Positions 23,795 to 35,784 are shown, counted from the stretch's first letter. The stretch is DNA of 64,000 bases from Megalobrama amblycephala (GCF_018812025.1 NC_063051.1:978001-1042000); one strand, 5' to 3'. Notes: a model not told the origin generated them from the sequence alone. Translations and numbers: made by a program.

Positions 23795-24252
23795 CAGTGT
23801 TGGGTAAGTTAAAATAGTAATTAGTAATTAATTTCTACTAATTACATCTTCAATGGTCTAATTAGATTACTATCAAAAGTATTGCATTACTTATTAATTA
23901 TTTTCTAAATCCCATATCAACCTCGAACAGTTGAACAATACAAGGACAGACACGGAAATGCTCTTTTAATTCTTTCAAATAAATAATATAAAATTGCAAA
24001 AATTATTCTTAAACTGACCAAAGTATTTAAAGGCAGAAGGTTACATTATAAACATGCATTTTAACATTAAATGTTAAATTTTAATTGTTAAATCCACTAT
24101 TGTTTTATTTTGTTCTATTTAATGCAATTACATCAGAAGTAACTGTAATTAAATTACAGAAAAATTGAGAGTAATCCCCTACATATTTTTTCAAAGGAGA
24201 AGTAATTAAAATTACAGTAATTAATTACATAGTAATGCATTACACCAACTTG
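23795..24252. mobile_element. CAGTGTTGGGTAAGTT element
   Basis: It begins CAGTGTTGGGTAAGTT and ends AGTAATGCATTACACCAAC, an imperfect inverted terminus. It is filled with AATTACTAATTA-type words. No clean duplication was found. The termini resemble, but are distinct from, the CAGTGTTGGGG hAT elements. Confidence 0.55.
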
Positions 24253-25737
24253 GATATAAATAGATCTTACAGTGCAGTTCATTTGTCAATTGACTCATAT
24301 AAAGCTCTGAAGCCAAATCATCACTGATACTTCATCCAAGACACGGGAAGGAGGTTAATTGACACTTTCTTCATATATTGACACTCTAGAGGGGAGGAGA
24401 AAAGAAAACCATGTTGTTGTTGGTGAACATTGCTAATGGTGAATGAGTAACACAGTGTAGTGATTTAGAGATAAAGTCGAGTGTTTCAGAAGGAGTTGCT
24501 GTGTTTCAACTCTTCTCAATCCTTCAAGGTGTCTGTCTGCCATGATGTGCCGAACGCCAGAGGCTTCACGCTCATCTGACGAATAAGGATGGACGGAACA
24601 GAGTCAAAACAGAAGGAGAGACAACAAACTCATAAATCAGTGTCATCACAATAATCTGGCTATAATAAAGTGCCTGCACCCTCCTCCCAATAAATGATCT
24701 CGACAGGAAAAGAGAAAGGAAGACAACACGACGACTACAAGATAAGAGAGAAGTGTGAGAACATGGAAAGAAGACAGACATGTGCTTTAAAGAAACACCT
24801 GATAATGTGAGTCATGATGCTGATCAGAGAAAAATGTTTTATTAAATGATTTTCCATTGCAATAATAATCATTTTTGCTGCTATTTCTATTCAATTACAG
24901 TTCATACTGAGAACAAAACAACACCATATAAGTGTGGTCTATATATCTCGTGCATTATATTCCAAGTCTTCTGAGGTCATCTGATTTTTTTAAGTGTAAG
25001 CAGATTGAATCTTCAATCATTATTGAAGTTATATGGGCTACATTTATGGATAAGAAGAGGGTTCTTTGCTTCTTTGCTTTGCTTGTGAGAATCATTGAAG
25101 AACTTTTATTTTTAAGAGCAAGAGAATTTTTTTTTCAAACATCACATTTACTCAGGTCATATATAATTTGGTGTATAATGAAGGCAGTGGGCAACCAGCC
25201 TTCAGGTTAAAATGATGATGGTGTAATGAATCCGCCTCGTTCTGCTCTGCTTATAATAAATGTTTCTCTGGGGACGGAAATAATGTCCTCAGACACTCCA
25301 GATTTGTGTTCGCTCCCAAAGCTCACAGCTCTGTTTGCTCTCAAGGATTGTTTTAAAGTTTTAAGTAGGGAACAGATTTGTAAACACTTCCTTAGGAAGA
25401 GATGGTGTTGCTGGTTAACACCCATTTTACAGCCCCGAGGTAACTAGAGGCACAGGGTACATAATGTATATTTATATAACAACAGGTTTGCTTGAGGTTA
25501 CAGCACTGAGGTTACAGCAACAGCATTCCTGCACCTCTTTCCAAATAGTGCAAACACCTTTAGGATGAATCTAACTAAATATATATGATTGTATAAGTCT
25601 TGAAAAATTAAAACCAGAAAGAAAAGAACTTATATTACCTTGTGATGGGAAACGTAATATCCAAAACAAATCATATATTGTCCATTAACACATATTGTGA
25701 TAAATCTCTCTCAGTGCACATCATCATGTGTGGCATG
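24253..25737. other. non-coding stretch
   Basis: No gene or bounded repeat recognised. ORFs up to 92 codons overlap on both strands without domains. Confidence 0.35.
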
Positions 25738-27539
25738 CAGTGTTGGGGAAAGTTACTAATAAAAGTAATGTGTTACAATATTGCGTTACTCCCTAAAAAG
25801 TAACTAATTGTTCACCTTAGTTACTTTTTATAGAAAGTAATGCATTACAATATATTGTGTTGCTCCTTACAAAGTAACTAATTGTGTTACTTAGTTACTT
25901 TTTATGGAAAGTAATGCGTTACAATATTGTGTTCCTCCTTACAAAGTAACTAATTGTGTTACTTAGTTACTTTTTATGGAAAGTAATGCGTTACAATATT
26001 GTGTTACTCCCTAAAAAGTAACTAATTGTTCACCTTAGTTACTTTTTATAGAAAGTAATGCATTACAATATATTGTGTTGCTCCTTACAAAGTAACTAAT
26101 TGTGTTACTTAGTTACTTTTTATGGAAAGTAATGCGTTACAATATTGTGTTCCTCCTTACAAAGTAACTAATTGTGTTACTTAGTTACTTTTTATGGAAA
26201 GTAATGCGTTACAATATTGCGTTACTCCCTAAAAAGTAACTAATTGTGTTAGTTACTTTCTATGAAAAGTAGTGCATTACAATATTGTGTTACTCCCTAA
26301 AAAGTAACTAATTGTGTTAGTTACTTTCTATGGAAAGTAGTGCATTACAATATTGCGTTACTCCATAAAAAGTAACAATTTTTGTCACTTAGTTACTTTT
26401 TATGGAAAGTTATGCATTATAATATTGCGTTACAATATTGAGTTGCTCCCTAAAAAGTGAAAATTGTGTTACTTAGTTACTCTTTTTGGAAAGTAATGCG
26501 TTACAATATTGTGTTACTCCCTAAAAAGTAACTAATTGTGTTACTCAGTTACTTTTTATGGAATGTAATGCATTACAATATTGTGTTGCTCCTTACAAAG
26601 TATCTAATTGTGTTACTTAGTTACTTTTTATGGAAAGTAATGCATTTCAATATTGTGTTACTCCCTAAAAAGTAACTAAATGTGTTACTCAGTTAATTTT
26701 TATAGAAAGTAATGCGTTACAGTATTGTGTTACTCCATAAAAAGTACCTAATTGTGTTACTTAGTTAATTTTTATGAAAAGTAATGCGTTACAATATTGC
26801 GCTACAATATTGCGTTACTCCCTAAAAAGTAACAAATTGTGTTAATTAGTTACTTTTTATGGAATGTAATGCATTACAATATTGTGTTACTCCCTAAAAA
26901 GTAACTAATTGTGTTACTTAGTTAATTTTTATGGAAAGTAATGCGTTACATATTTGTGTTAATTTCTCTCACCCGGGCTGGGCTTGCTTGTTAATTTTTT
27001 TAATAGCAACAAACAAGTTCTATTTTTCGCAAATATAAAGGCCTTTTCACACCAAAAGTGAAATGAATAAGCCTCAGGCTGATTACAAATGAGATGTTTA
27101 TCTAAAGTCATTTTTGCTTATTAGTATGGTTGAACTGGATCATCGAAGGTCAGCAACAAAGACATTGGTTAATAAAGTGAGATTAAATACATAAAGTATA
27201 TTTTTTTAATTTAACATATTTAATTATTGCAGATTTTCTGCAGTTAACTGTTTTTATTCATTTTAAAATATACTGACTCTGTTTTTGTGCTAAATGCTCA
27301 CATTTAGTCTAGAACTACAATAACCGTCTCTGCACTCACTCTCATTTTCTCTCAACATGGCGACAGGAGAGCTGTCAGTCAATACATGGGAAAACAAAGT
27401 AACTTGCGTTACTTATTTGAAAAAATAGCTCAGATATTTTGTTGTAAATTTAAAAGCAATGCATTACTTTACTAGTTACTTGAAAAAAGTAATCTGATTT
27501 CGTAACTTGTGTTACTTGTAATGCGTTACCCCAACACGG
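25738..27539. mobile_element. hAT element (CAGTGTTGGGG type) expanded by an internal tandem array
   Basis: Flanked by identical 8-bp duplications GTGGCATG at 25730-25737 and 27540-27547. Ends CAGTGTTGGGG and CCCCAACACGG are inverted. Its 3' part (from about 26960) aligns word for word with 5130-5764 of the related remnant. The size difference comes from the array at 25761-26960. No transposase is encoded. Confidence 0.9.
25761..26960 (+). repeat. tandem array of about 72-bp units, about 16 copies
   Basis: Each unit starts AAAGTAATGCGTTACAATAT, continues through ACTCCCTAAAAAGTAACTAA and ends AGTTACTTTTTATGG. Units vary in length (about 68-85 bp) by small gains such as a duplicated TTGCGTTACAATA. 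Units 1-3 and 4-6 are nearly the same triplet, including a shared variant TTGTTCACC, so a block of about 217 bp was itself duplicated. Confidence 0.9.
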
Positions 27540-27747
27540 GTGGCATGTGCCATATGTGCCCATAATAAGGCCCATAAATGCCTTGATTTTAAAACCCAGA
27601 GCAGTGGGTCATGATGTAAGTGTTTCTAATGCTGCTGAAGTGCCTCACTCGGCTGGAAACACATTCATGTGGATTTGATTAAACTTGTGCTCCTCTTTGC
27701 CCTCAACTGGGCTTGAGTATGATGCAGGCTCTGAAATTCACCTTGAT

Positions 27748-27748
<1 letters not shown>

Positions 27749-27819
<71 letters not shown>
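27749..27819. repeat. (CA)n microsatellite
   Basis: About 35 uninterrupted CA dinucleotides, one of the longest in the window. Confidence 0.98.
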
Positions 27820-27822
<3 letters not shown>

Positions 27823-27824
27823 TG

Positions 27825-28075
27825 CGCGGCCCCTGCCCTGGGGCTGTGTGATTGACAGGTTGGGGTTGTGTGGTGGGATTAAGCCGAGCCAGGGGTGGGC
27901 GGGTCAAGGAGGGGGAGGTGGGATTAGGAGCGGTGAGCTTCATTAACCTGATTGTTTACACAAGCAGATCCCAAGCAATGAGAGCTTTTCCTTCCCACAA
28001 GATTCCCCTTCAAACCCCTGCCATTGTGGCCGTCCGGACTCATCTGTGGTCCCGTGCACTGTGATCTGGATGAGT
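27825..28075. promoter_or_regulatory. candidate enhancer with clustered developmental-factor motifs
   Basis: This GC-rich unique island contains TGATTGACAG (27849-27858), the composite PBX-MEIS site, and GGATTA at 27876-27881 and 27921-27926 (OTX/PITX type). It also has TGTTTACA (27953-27960, forkhead type). All lie within about 115 bp. Motif identities are from general knowledge; occupancy and conservation are untested. A promoter is less likely because no adjacent exon is seen. Confidence 0.35.
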
Positions 28076-28619
28076 ATTTAAAACAGGGAGCAATGCAATA
28101 TTATTTATTCATTAGATTTCATGTTAATGTGATACTGTATATGCTATAGCTTGAATAAAGTGTGAATTCAACTGTTGGGATACTTTTTTTCACAACAGTC
28201 ATACCCTGTAAGCTTAAAAAATATACTTAAAAATTATTTATAACTAAGATTTATGACTAATATCATGACACTTTCACAATGTTGTCTAGTTTAGCATCAT
28301 AAATGTAAGATTCACATGAATGTATAGACTTTTGAGATGAAAGCCAAAACTTTACCCCATTTACCTGAACTCACCATATTAATATACAATGATATAATAA
28401 TAAAAATGTTTATTTATTTATTTATTTATTTATAGGTATTTACAAGGTAACTGAAAGAATACCATATATTGGCATCTTTGTAGTCTCCAAAACCATGGTA
28501 TTTCAGAATTTATGATAATATCATGGTATTTTTATTATTTAGCTTTGAATTTTGTTTATGCTAACAGATTATTCTCAGTGAATGCAGATTAATTCAATAT
28601 AAAAAAAAAAAAAAGCTCA
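28076..28619. other. AT-rich non-coding stretch
   Basis: It contains a (TTTA)n tract at about 28410-28433 and a few ACCATGGTATT words. Nothing else recognised. Confidence 0.4.
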
Positions 28620-29011
28620 GTTAAAACAACCCAAGTTGGGTTGGTTAAATGTTTGACCAACCTGCTGGGTAGTTTTATTTAACCCAACTATTGTTTAATG
28701 ACTTTATGGCTGGCTTAAAATAAACCTAAAATAGGTTGGAAATTAAAAATCAGACTCATAATTACTAGAGGCAACAATAATCAAAAGGTGAACATTTAAG
28801 CAATTTAATAAATGTTTATTGTTTCATTTAATTATTATTCATTAAACTATAAATGTTCATTTATTATGTTAATACATGTTAATTTTCAACATACTTTGGG
28901 TTCATTTTAAGCAAGCAATACAATAATTTTTAAACAACAGTTGAGTTAAATAAAACTACCCAGCAGGTTAACATTTAACCCAACCGCTGGGTCAAAACAA
29001 CCCAATTGCTG
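28620..29011. mobile_element. AACAACCCAA/TTGGGTT foldback element
   Basis: Arms containing AACCTGCTGGGTAGTTTTAT and its inverse ATAAAACTACCCAGCAGGTT flank an AT-rich core around 28732-28920. The same core reappears at about 60330-60520, and terminal parts at 33149-33421 and 61025-61185, so four copies of this family lie in the window. Confidence 0.7.
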
Positions 29012-29159
29012 GGTTTGAGATATAGGATACATGCCGGTTTAAATGAACAGCATAAACAGCAAACAAATGATTCTCTGACAAAGATAAACAGTGCTAAAAA
29101 ATCACGTACGTATAAGCAAACAGTAAGCAAAAGTGTATAAGTGTTAAAAGGTCCTGAAA

Positions 29160-29790
29160 GTGTATATTACAGACAGCTTTATTAACCCAACAAAACATCA
29201 GAACCTATCCGCACCTCCTCAAAGACATCCCCGGCCTCTTTATATGTCAGTGAAAGGGGTAAGGAGAGATGGAGACAGCCATAAATCGAGCCCCATCAAC
29301 CCGTCTCAGACTTCAAATGCTCTGATTCACTCTCTAAGCGGGTCCAGTGCAGAGCCCTAAAAACAACACTGGGAGCTATTTACACTCCATCATACAGAGA
29401 GAGAGAGAGAGAGAGAGACAGTGCGCTTGTGTGTTTACTCTCTTCCTAAATAGGCTTTATCTGAGAGCGGGGAAGCTTCCAGAGGTGCTGCTATCACCTC
29501 TCAAGTGGCTCTTTTGTTTAGGCACTGCAGGGCTGTTGTTTTCCTATTGCAGTGAAGTGGAAAAGTAAATTAGTCTTCCCTCCTGGCTGAAAGAGCGGTG
29601 TGAATGGTGTGTGTCGACAGGCAGGGTGTTGAACGGCTTTGGGTGGGCTAATGGGCGATTTGCTGTCTCTTTGGCAGGAGCTGATGCATACTGTCAGCCC
29701 TTATTGAGACATGCTCAGCTTCAAAGAGCTGCATGGCACTGATGCATGGAGGCACTAAATGTTTAATGTGTCCTTCTCCGGGTGCTAGTA
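29160..29790. promoter_or_regulatory. unique island, conserved non-coding candidate
   Basis: Unique, GC-richer sequence with a (GA)n tract at 29396-29418. Overlapping short ORFs on both strands have no recognisable product. Listed as a candidate only because it stands out from the repeat-rich surroundings. Confidence 0.2.
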
Positions 29791-29829
29791 TGCGTTTGTA
29801 TGCACTGTATTGGATGGTATATTTGAAAT

Positions 29830-29945
29830 GTATCAGTTTGAGCAACTTTGTATACGCATGCATGTGTAATTGCATGCTTACACGTTTGTATATACATGCA
29901 TATGTAATTGCATGCTTAAATGTTTGTGCATGCATGCATGTGTAA
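29830..29945. repeat. ATGCATGT-rich near-tandem repeat
   Basis: Three imperfect units of about 45 bp share GCATG--TGTAATTGCATGCTTA-type spacing (words ATGCATGTGTAATTGCATGC and ATGCATATGTAATTGCATGC). The unit is largely self-complementary. Confidence 0.7.
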
Positions 29946-30019
29946 ATAAAGCAACGCACGTCTGAAATGCAAGTCTCGTTTCACCCTCTTACTATGTAAC
30001 AAGTTTTAAAGATCTGATC

Positions 30020-30480
30020 TAATTCTCGATCCCGTCAGATTCCCGTCCTCTCGGAATGTGGAATTCCAGACAGGAAAGAGGGATGGTGGAAGAGAAAAAA
30101 ACAGTTCAGGGACATCTGGTGCTGATTTGGCCGGGGTGCTGCGGACACGGCCGGCCTGGCGTGTTTTGACTGGAATACCAGGGAGAAGTTGCCGTTGTTT
30201 GTTTTTGAATAAGTGAGGTCATTAATCGATGGATGTGAGGGAAGGAGCCTCGGTGCCAACTGACAGAACGTAGCAGCTCAAACTTGGCTTGAAACAAGCG
30301 GAGGGTGGAGTGCAAACAGCGGGGTACCCTTATCCCCCCCTTCAGATGAAAAATAAAACCCCTGGAGCTCGGCTAGTGAACGCACATCACCACGAGGATG
30401 ATGGTCTGCTGGCAAATGCTCTTCATGCAACACTGAGAACAGGCTCACTGCCATGATGAAGCTCATGGACATTTAAAGGG
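30020..30480. promoter_or_regulatory. unique GC-rich island, conserved non-coding candidate
   Basis: High GC, no similarity to repeats here. Words such as GAGGTCATTAATCGATGG and GTGCCAACTGACAG resemble clustered factor sites. ORFs overlap on the minus strand without domain features. Confidence 0.25.
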
Positions 30481-31657
30481 AATGTGAAAGCAAAATCATT
30501 CACTTTCTATAAAACGCACGTTGTAAAGAATAAAAGATCTTTCAAATGAAGATTAAATTGTTTTAATCTTCTTAAATTGTTTAATATAATAAGGCAGCAA
30601 TAATATCATAGTTTGTGATCCTGATGGATAAATTCAATCTCCTTGCTTAATATTGTTACAATTGGAAATGTATCATATTCTAGAAACATTTAATTGTGTT
30701 TTGTGAAATATTTAAGTAATAAATAACCATTTCAACTGAAATATTTAATTTATTCTGAATCTTTTAATCACTTAATAAATATAAAATATATTATTATATA
30801 AAAGAAAATAGATATAGTATTACAGAAACATTTAATTGTGCTGTGAATGCTACTTTATGTTAATTCTGTGGAATATTTAAAGAATCATTTGATAGAAATT
30901 CTCCTTTGTTAAGATTCATGGGTTCTTGAGGGAAATAAACTAATAGTGTTGTTTGTTTGCACATGCTGTGTATGTTGTTTTAGCACCCGATTGACTAAAG
31001 GAATTATGCAAATCAGGTAACAGTGCAAATACACCCACAAAATTAGTGATGAATGCAATTAACATGACAGAGTTTCTCATCTCACAGGCTGGTTTGGAGA
31101 GGAGGATGTCGAGATCCGGACACCTGAATGGTCTGAAATGCTGAAAATGCGCTTGACTACTTGGTGTGATGCTGTTGTCCATTATTTGATCTATACCAGC
31201 ACAGATATTACTTTCTTTAGTTTAGTCTGTGGGTGATTAGTGAATAAAATGCATGCTTTTTTTGTATATACTGTTAAGTTTTCAGTGAATTTGTTTAAGT
31301 TCATATTTTGAACTCACTTCAAGTTGCATCTTCATCTCAGAAGCTTCGTAAACTTGTTTGTCCTTGTTTGGTATAATTTTATTGCCCCACAAGCAAACTT
31401 TTTTCTGAAAAATTTGATTCATCTTATGTCATTTTGCTTTTGCATTTGTCTTATTTTTCAGAAAAACAATAAAAAAACAGTAGCCGAAAACATCAGTAGA
31501 AGTAGAAAACTGAGGGCTTTTGTGCTCTCATTTACATAGAAAGGAGACAGTTGTATGTTGTACTCCTCATTTTCAAGTAGCATTGGATAAAACCATCTGC
31601 CTCACGAATAAATATAAATGTAAAGAATCCTAATTTATTGTCATTGAGGATATAAAG
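30481..31657. other. AT-rich non-coding stretch
   Basis: No gene supported and no bounded repeat recognised. Confidence 0.4.
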
Positions 31658-32098
31658 TAGCACCGATATGAAAATTTTGGACGATACCGATAACCGAAAA
31701 TTCAAAGGCGGTAACAGATATATTTGCCAATAAATCTAAATCCATTTTTTTAAAAAATAATAATTTTAAGAGCCTGATTACAAAAACAAAAGTCTCACCA
31801 TTAAAAGCCATGTCCCAAGCACGCAACTATAATGATGTTATATTATATCATTATAATTTTATTTAGCCTATGATTTTTAACTATATTTTCCTTTTTGAAG
31901 TGATTTCAATCATATTTCAAGCAATTCAAAACCAACAAACAGTGTGCATCTAAAGCATCTCAGCTGAAGGAAATAATCCATTATTTATCAGTTTTAATAT
32001 ATTGGCCAAATTTTCTTATCGGGCCGATAACGATAACATTAAAAATGAACATATATCGACCGATACCGATATCGTGGCCGATATATCGTGCATCCCTA
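31658..32098. mobile_element. hAT element, second copy of the TAGGGATGCA family, inverted
   Basis: The right end reads GATATATCGTGCATCCCTA. The left end is TAGCACCGATATG with a small deletion relative to the copy at 4361. Flanks ATATAAAG (31650-31657) and ATATGAAG (32099-32106) are an 8-bp duplication with one mismatch. The interior matches 4361-4761 in reverse complement. Confidence 0.85.
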
Positions 32099-32239
32099 AT
32101 ATGAAGACATAAATACTCACAGTGCAGTGATATACCATCACAAAATGCATTTTGTTTAGTTTGTCTTTAGTGAATAAAATGCATGCTTTTGCACAAAATT
32201 TAGCGAGTTTGCAACTTGATTAGATACAGATTTCGCTAC

Positions 32240-32815
32240 AAGCTGCATCTTCCTCTCAGAAGCTTTCCTGTTTCTGACATCACGGCGTTCTGAAAGCATG
32301 GCACAGCCGCGATGCCCCGAGAGCCTGAATATAAACCACAAACCTGAGACGACTGCCAAAGCAAATGAACTGCAAAGCCTGTTTGGAGAGAGAGAGACGG
32401 ATGGCAAATACACTCACCGAAATGAAGGCCATCAAACCTTTCAAAATAATAATTTTGCACGCTGTCTAACTCCGCAAACCTCTTCATTGTTCCACCATGA
32501 CATCTTCTGGAGAGTGTAGACGTGACGGTGGGTATGAAACCCCATATGTTGGCGTCCCTCCATCGGGGCACACGGAGAGAGTTGAGGGTAATTGGTAAAG
32601 ACAGATGTTTGATTTAGTGAGGTGTCGGGCTGTGCTGCGCTGTGCGCTCGCTCGCTGCAGTAACGTGTTTGCTTGCTGTGTGTTTCTTGTGTTTGGCTGT
32701 AGTTTGTGGTTACTGTGTGTTCGAGTAAACGGAGAATGTGTGCTGGCGGAGAGGACGAGAGGAAGAGGCAAAGAACATGAAGAACTACTGTAGATTTGTA
32801 CATTTTCTGAAGAGT
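32240..32815. promoter_or_regulatory. unique island with long overlapping minus-strand ORFs
   Basis: Unique, GC-richer sequence. Minus-strand ORFs of 111, 113 and 132 codons overlap in three frames over 32236-32839. Open frames on the same strand in all phases indicate low stop-codon density rather than coding. No domain, signal peptide or splice structure was recognised. Treated as a non-coding candidate. Confidence 0.25.
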
Positions 32816-32879
32816 GTTTGCCCATGCAGAAATTGACACTACGACGCTAAGGTCTTCAGCTCCATGTATTCAGGTACTT

Positions 32880-33060
32880 CCTTCAATGTCTAAAATATTA
32901 AGGTTCTTTACTGTTTCCGTGAAGAACCTTTAAGGTCTATGGAGCCTTTCTATTGCACAAAGGGTGGAAAAAGGTTCTTAAGATTGTTAAAATGTTCTTC
33001 ATACTAAGAAAAATGTGTCTCTTTTAAGAACTGTTCAATTATAGGGGGTGTTTTTCTCCC
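32880..33060. repeat. dispersed repeat of the AAGAACCTTTAA / AAGGTTCTT type
   Basis: Words GTGAAGAACCTTTAAGG, TTGCACAAAGGGTGGAAAAA and AAATGTTCTTCATACTAAG match a repeat I know to be common in cyprinid genomes. It is self-complementary in part. Ends uncertain. Confidence 0.55.
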
Positions 33061-33148
33061 ATGTTTTATCCACCATGTCCAACTTTAATTAATTGTTTAA
33101 AAGACTATTAATATCTAGTATCAATTTAACTGCACTGACACCAAAAAT

Positions 33149-33421
33149 GCTGGGTTAAAAACAACCCAAGTTGTGTTGAAAATGGACAAACCCAATCATT
33201 GGCTTGTTTTAACCCAGCGGTTGGGTTAAATGTTTGCTCAACCTGCTGGGTGGTTTTATTTAACTCGACTATTGTTTAAAAATGACTGGCTTAAAATGAA
33301 CCCAAAATAGGTGAGGGTAATTGATTTAGTGAGCTGTCGGGCTGGGTTAAAACAACCCATTCCCTGGGTTTGTCAATTTTTAACCCAACTTGTGTTGTTT
33401 TTATCCCAGCATTTTTTAGAG
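33149..33421. mobile_element. AACAACCCAA-family foldback, short copy
   Basis: Ends GCTGGGTTAAAAACAACCCA and TGTTGTTTTTATCCCAGC are inverted. The middle repeats the AACCTGCTGGGTGGTTTTAT word of 28620-29011. Confidence 0.65.
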
Positions 33422-33516
33422 TGTATTGGATGAGAACAAAATTTGAACTGAATTTAGCATAATAATAAAAATAGAAATTGAATTTATTTTATAATTGATG
33501 AAATTTACAACATTAA

Positions 33517-33790
33517 CCCAGCTAACAGGGAGTCTTCTCAGAAACTTTGAACGTTCTGGCAAAGGTACGTACTCTCAAAGTTATAAAAACTTCTTTCAAA
33601 ATCATTAATGGAATGTTCCTTTAAAGTTATCTGGTCTTTGATAATGTTTTGGATGTTCGTCTAACATATTCAGAACGTTCAGAGAACATTCAAAAGTAAC
33701 ATTCCCATAATGTTTGCAAAATGATCAACTGGAATGTTCCCTTAACGTTTAAAACATTTAAAAACATCTTTAAAAAGAACATTTGAAGCA
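33517..33790. mobile_element. GGGAACATTC-family fragment
   Basis: It begins CCCAGCTAACAGGGAG and contains ATTCAGAACGTTCAGAGAAC and GAACATTCAAAAGTAACATT as in 10915-11348. The right end is lost. Confidence 0.55.
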
Positions 33791-33976
33791 ATCTGTATTG
33801 CATAAAGCACTAATAAACGTGACTTGATTTAATGAGGCATCATTCATGTCTGAAGCGCAATAAAGTTTAATGTTTGACTAGTGCAGGTGGATAACAACCA
33901 AACCAGCAAGGAAACAGTACTAGAGATATTGTAAAAAACACTATGGGAAAAAAAAAAAAATCTTGGCTTCTTGCAG

Positions 33977-34022
33977 GTTTGGCTGATGAATGAGGAGCTC
34001 CAGGGAAGATCCAGCTGGAGAG
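33977..34022 (+). other. 46-bp exon-like block with strong splice signals
   Basis: It is preceded by CTTGGCTTCTTGCAG (pyrimidine-rich acceptor) and followed by GTGAGCG (strong donor). One frame is open through it (VWLMNEELQGRSSWR). It has no repeat similarity here. It may be an exon of a long non-coding RNA, or an alternative 5' exon of a neighbouring gene; nothing in the sequence identifies the transcript. A weaker similar block is 38114-38146. Confidence 0.25.
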
Positions 34023-34580
34023 GTGAGCGACTGAAGATGCAGACGCCTCTAAAGGCTTTTTAGCACACGGGGAGGACGGGATCTCAAATTAATTCCCCTT
34101 CATCATCTCACAGTCTGCCAGAGGATCTTCTGCTCGAGTTCAGCTCATCTGTGGAGCTTTAGGTCATGCGCTTCATCACGGACGGCTTCTGCAGCATCAG
34201 TTTCACACTGTGCTCAGACCTTAAGTTCGTCCTGCACGATTAGGACAAAAAATGCCATTGCCTATTATTTTTAAAGTTCAAATTTGCATGTGTGGATCAG
34301 ACTCACTCATTTTGACTATTGGCTAGTGTACAACAGACCTGTCTGTGATTGGTTATGATGCTCCATCGCTGCAAACAACAACAACAACAACACTAGATCC
34401 CAGTGCAATGCTGTACTCAACACTCTCACAGTTTTTAATCATGGCCGTTGTGATCATTGTCCTTATTATTATTGGATTAATTGTGCAGCACAGATTGACT
34501 CAATAAAGTGTGATATTTTTCTTCGTACTTCACTGAGGAAGAGTGTCAGACATGGAAACGTAAGATCTTCAGAGCTCTGC

Positions 34581-34609
34581 ATGTGTGTGTGTGTGTGTGT
34601 GTGTGTGTG
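34581..34609. repeat. (TG)n microsatellite
   Basis: About 14 TG dinucleotides followed by GAGAAAGAGAGA. Confidence 0.95.
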
Positions 34610-34808
34610 AGAAAGAGAGAGAGTGAATAATGAGGTGTGTGATAGCATGACGTTCATGATTTGCAGATCACTTCACACATACGGACCATTAAAGTTCTGA
34701 AATATCTCAGTATGTTGGACTGCTTGACTGGCAGGACTAACCGCTGTTAAGCCTTTGGTAACAGCAGACAATTTATATCACTTTCTGTCAACCCAACAGT
34801 CGTTGGGA

Positions 34809-35765
34809 TTATTTTATTTTATTTTAGGCTGACTTTATTTTATTTTATTTTATTTATTTATTTTTATTCAATTTTAGGCTGATTTTATTTTATTTTATTT
34901 TAGGCTGATTTTATTTTATTTTATTTTATTTTATTTTTTATTTTATTTTATTTTATTTTATTTTATTTTATTTTATTTTATTTTATTTTATTTTATTTTA
35001 TTTTATTTTGTTTATTTTAGGCTGATTTTATTTTGTTTATTTTAGGCTGACTTTATTTTATTTTATTTTATTTTAGGCTGACTTTATTTATTTATTTATT
35101 TATTTATTTTTATTTTAGGCTGACTTTATTTTATTTATTTATTTTTTAATTTTATTCAATTTTAGGCTGATTTTATTTTATTTTATTTTAGGCTGATTTT
35201 TTTTTCATTTTATTTTAGGCTGATTTTATTTTATTTTATTTTATTTTTTATTTTAGGCTGATTTTATTTTATTTTGGGCTGACTTTATTTTATTTTATTT
35301 TATTTTTTAAGTTTTATTTTATTTTATTTTATTTTATTTTATTTTATTTTACTTTATTTTTTTATTTTTTATTTTAGGCTGATTTTATTTTGTTTTAGGC
35401 TGACTTTATTTTATTTTATTTTAGGCTGACTTTATTTATTTATTTATTTTTATTTTAGGCTGATTTTATTTTATTTTAGGCTGACTTTATTTTATTTTAT
35501 TTTAATTTTTTTATTCAATTTTAGGCTGATTTTATTTTATTTTATTTTATTTTATTTTTTTAGGCTGATTTTATTTTATTTTATTTTATTTTAGGCTGAC
35601 TTTATTTATTTATTTATTATTTTTTTTATTTTAGGCTGACTTTATTTTATTTTTTATTTTAGGCTGATTTTATTTTATTTTATTAATTTTATTTTATTTT
35701 AGGCTGAATTTATTTTCTTTTATTTTAGGCTAGCTTTATTTTATTTATTTTGTGCTGACTTTATT
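34809..35765 (+). repeat. TTTTA / AGGCTGA composite satellite, about 0.95 kb
   Basis: The block consists of TTTTA pentamers punctuated by about two dozen occurrences of AGGCTGATTT or AGGCTGACTT. Spacing between punctuations varies from about 15 to over 100 bp. The plus strand has almost no C except in the GGCTGAC word. Pentamer count is the main source of length variation. Confidence 0.95.
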
Positions 35766-35784
35766 AGTGATTTTTTTTTTTTTC

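Noticed and set aside
25761..26960. A CRISPR-like array of regular repeats
   Set aside because: Units are contiguous without unique spacers and lie inside a hAT transposon in a vertebrate genome.
27665..27946. ORFs with long VCVCVC or HTHTHT runs
   Set aside because: They are translations of the (CA)n tract at 27749-27819.
32236..32839. Minus-strand ORFs of 111, 113 and 132 codons, the longest in the window
   Set aside because: They overlap in all three frames of one strand and show no domain, splice pattern or codon bias. Low stop density in a GC-richer island explains them.
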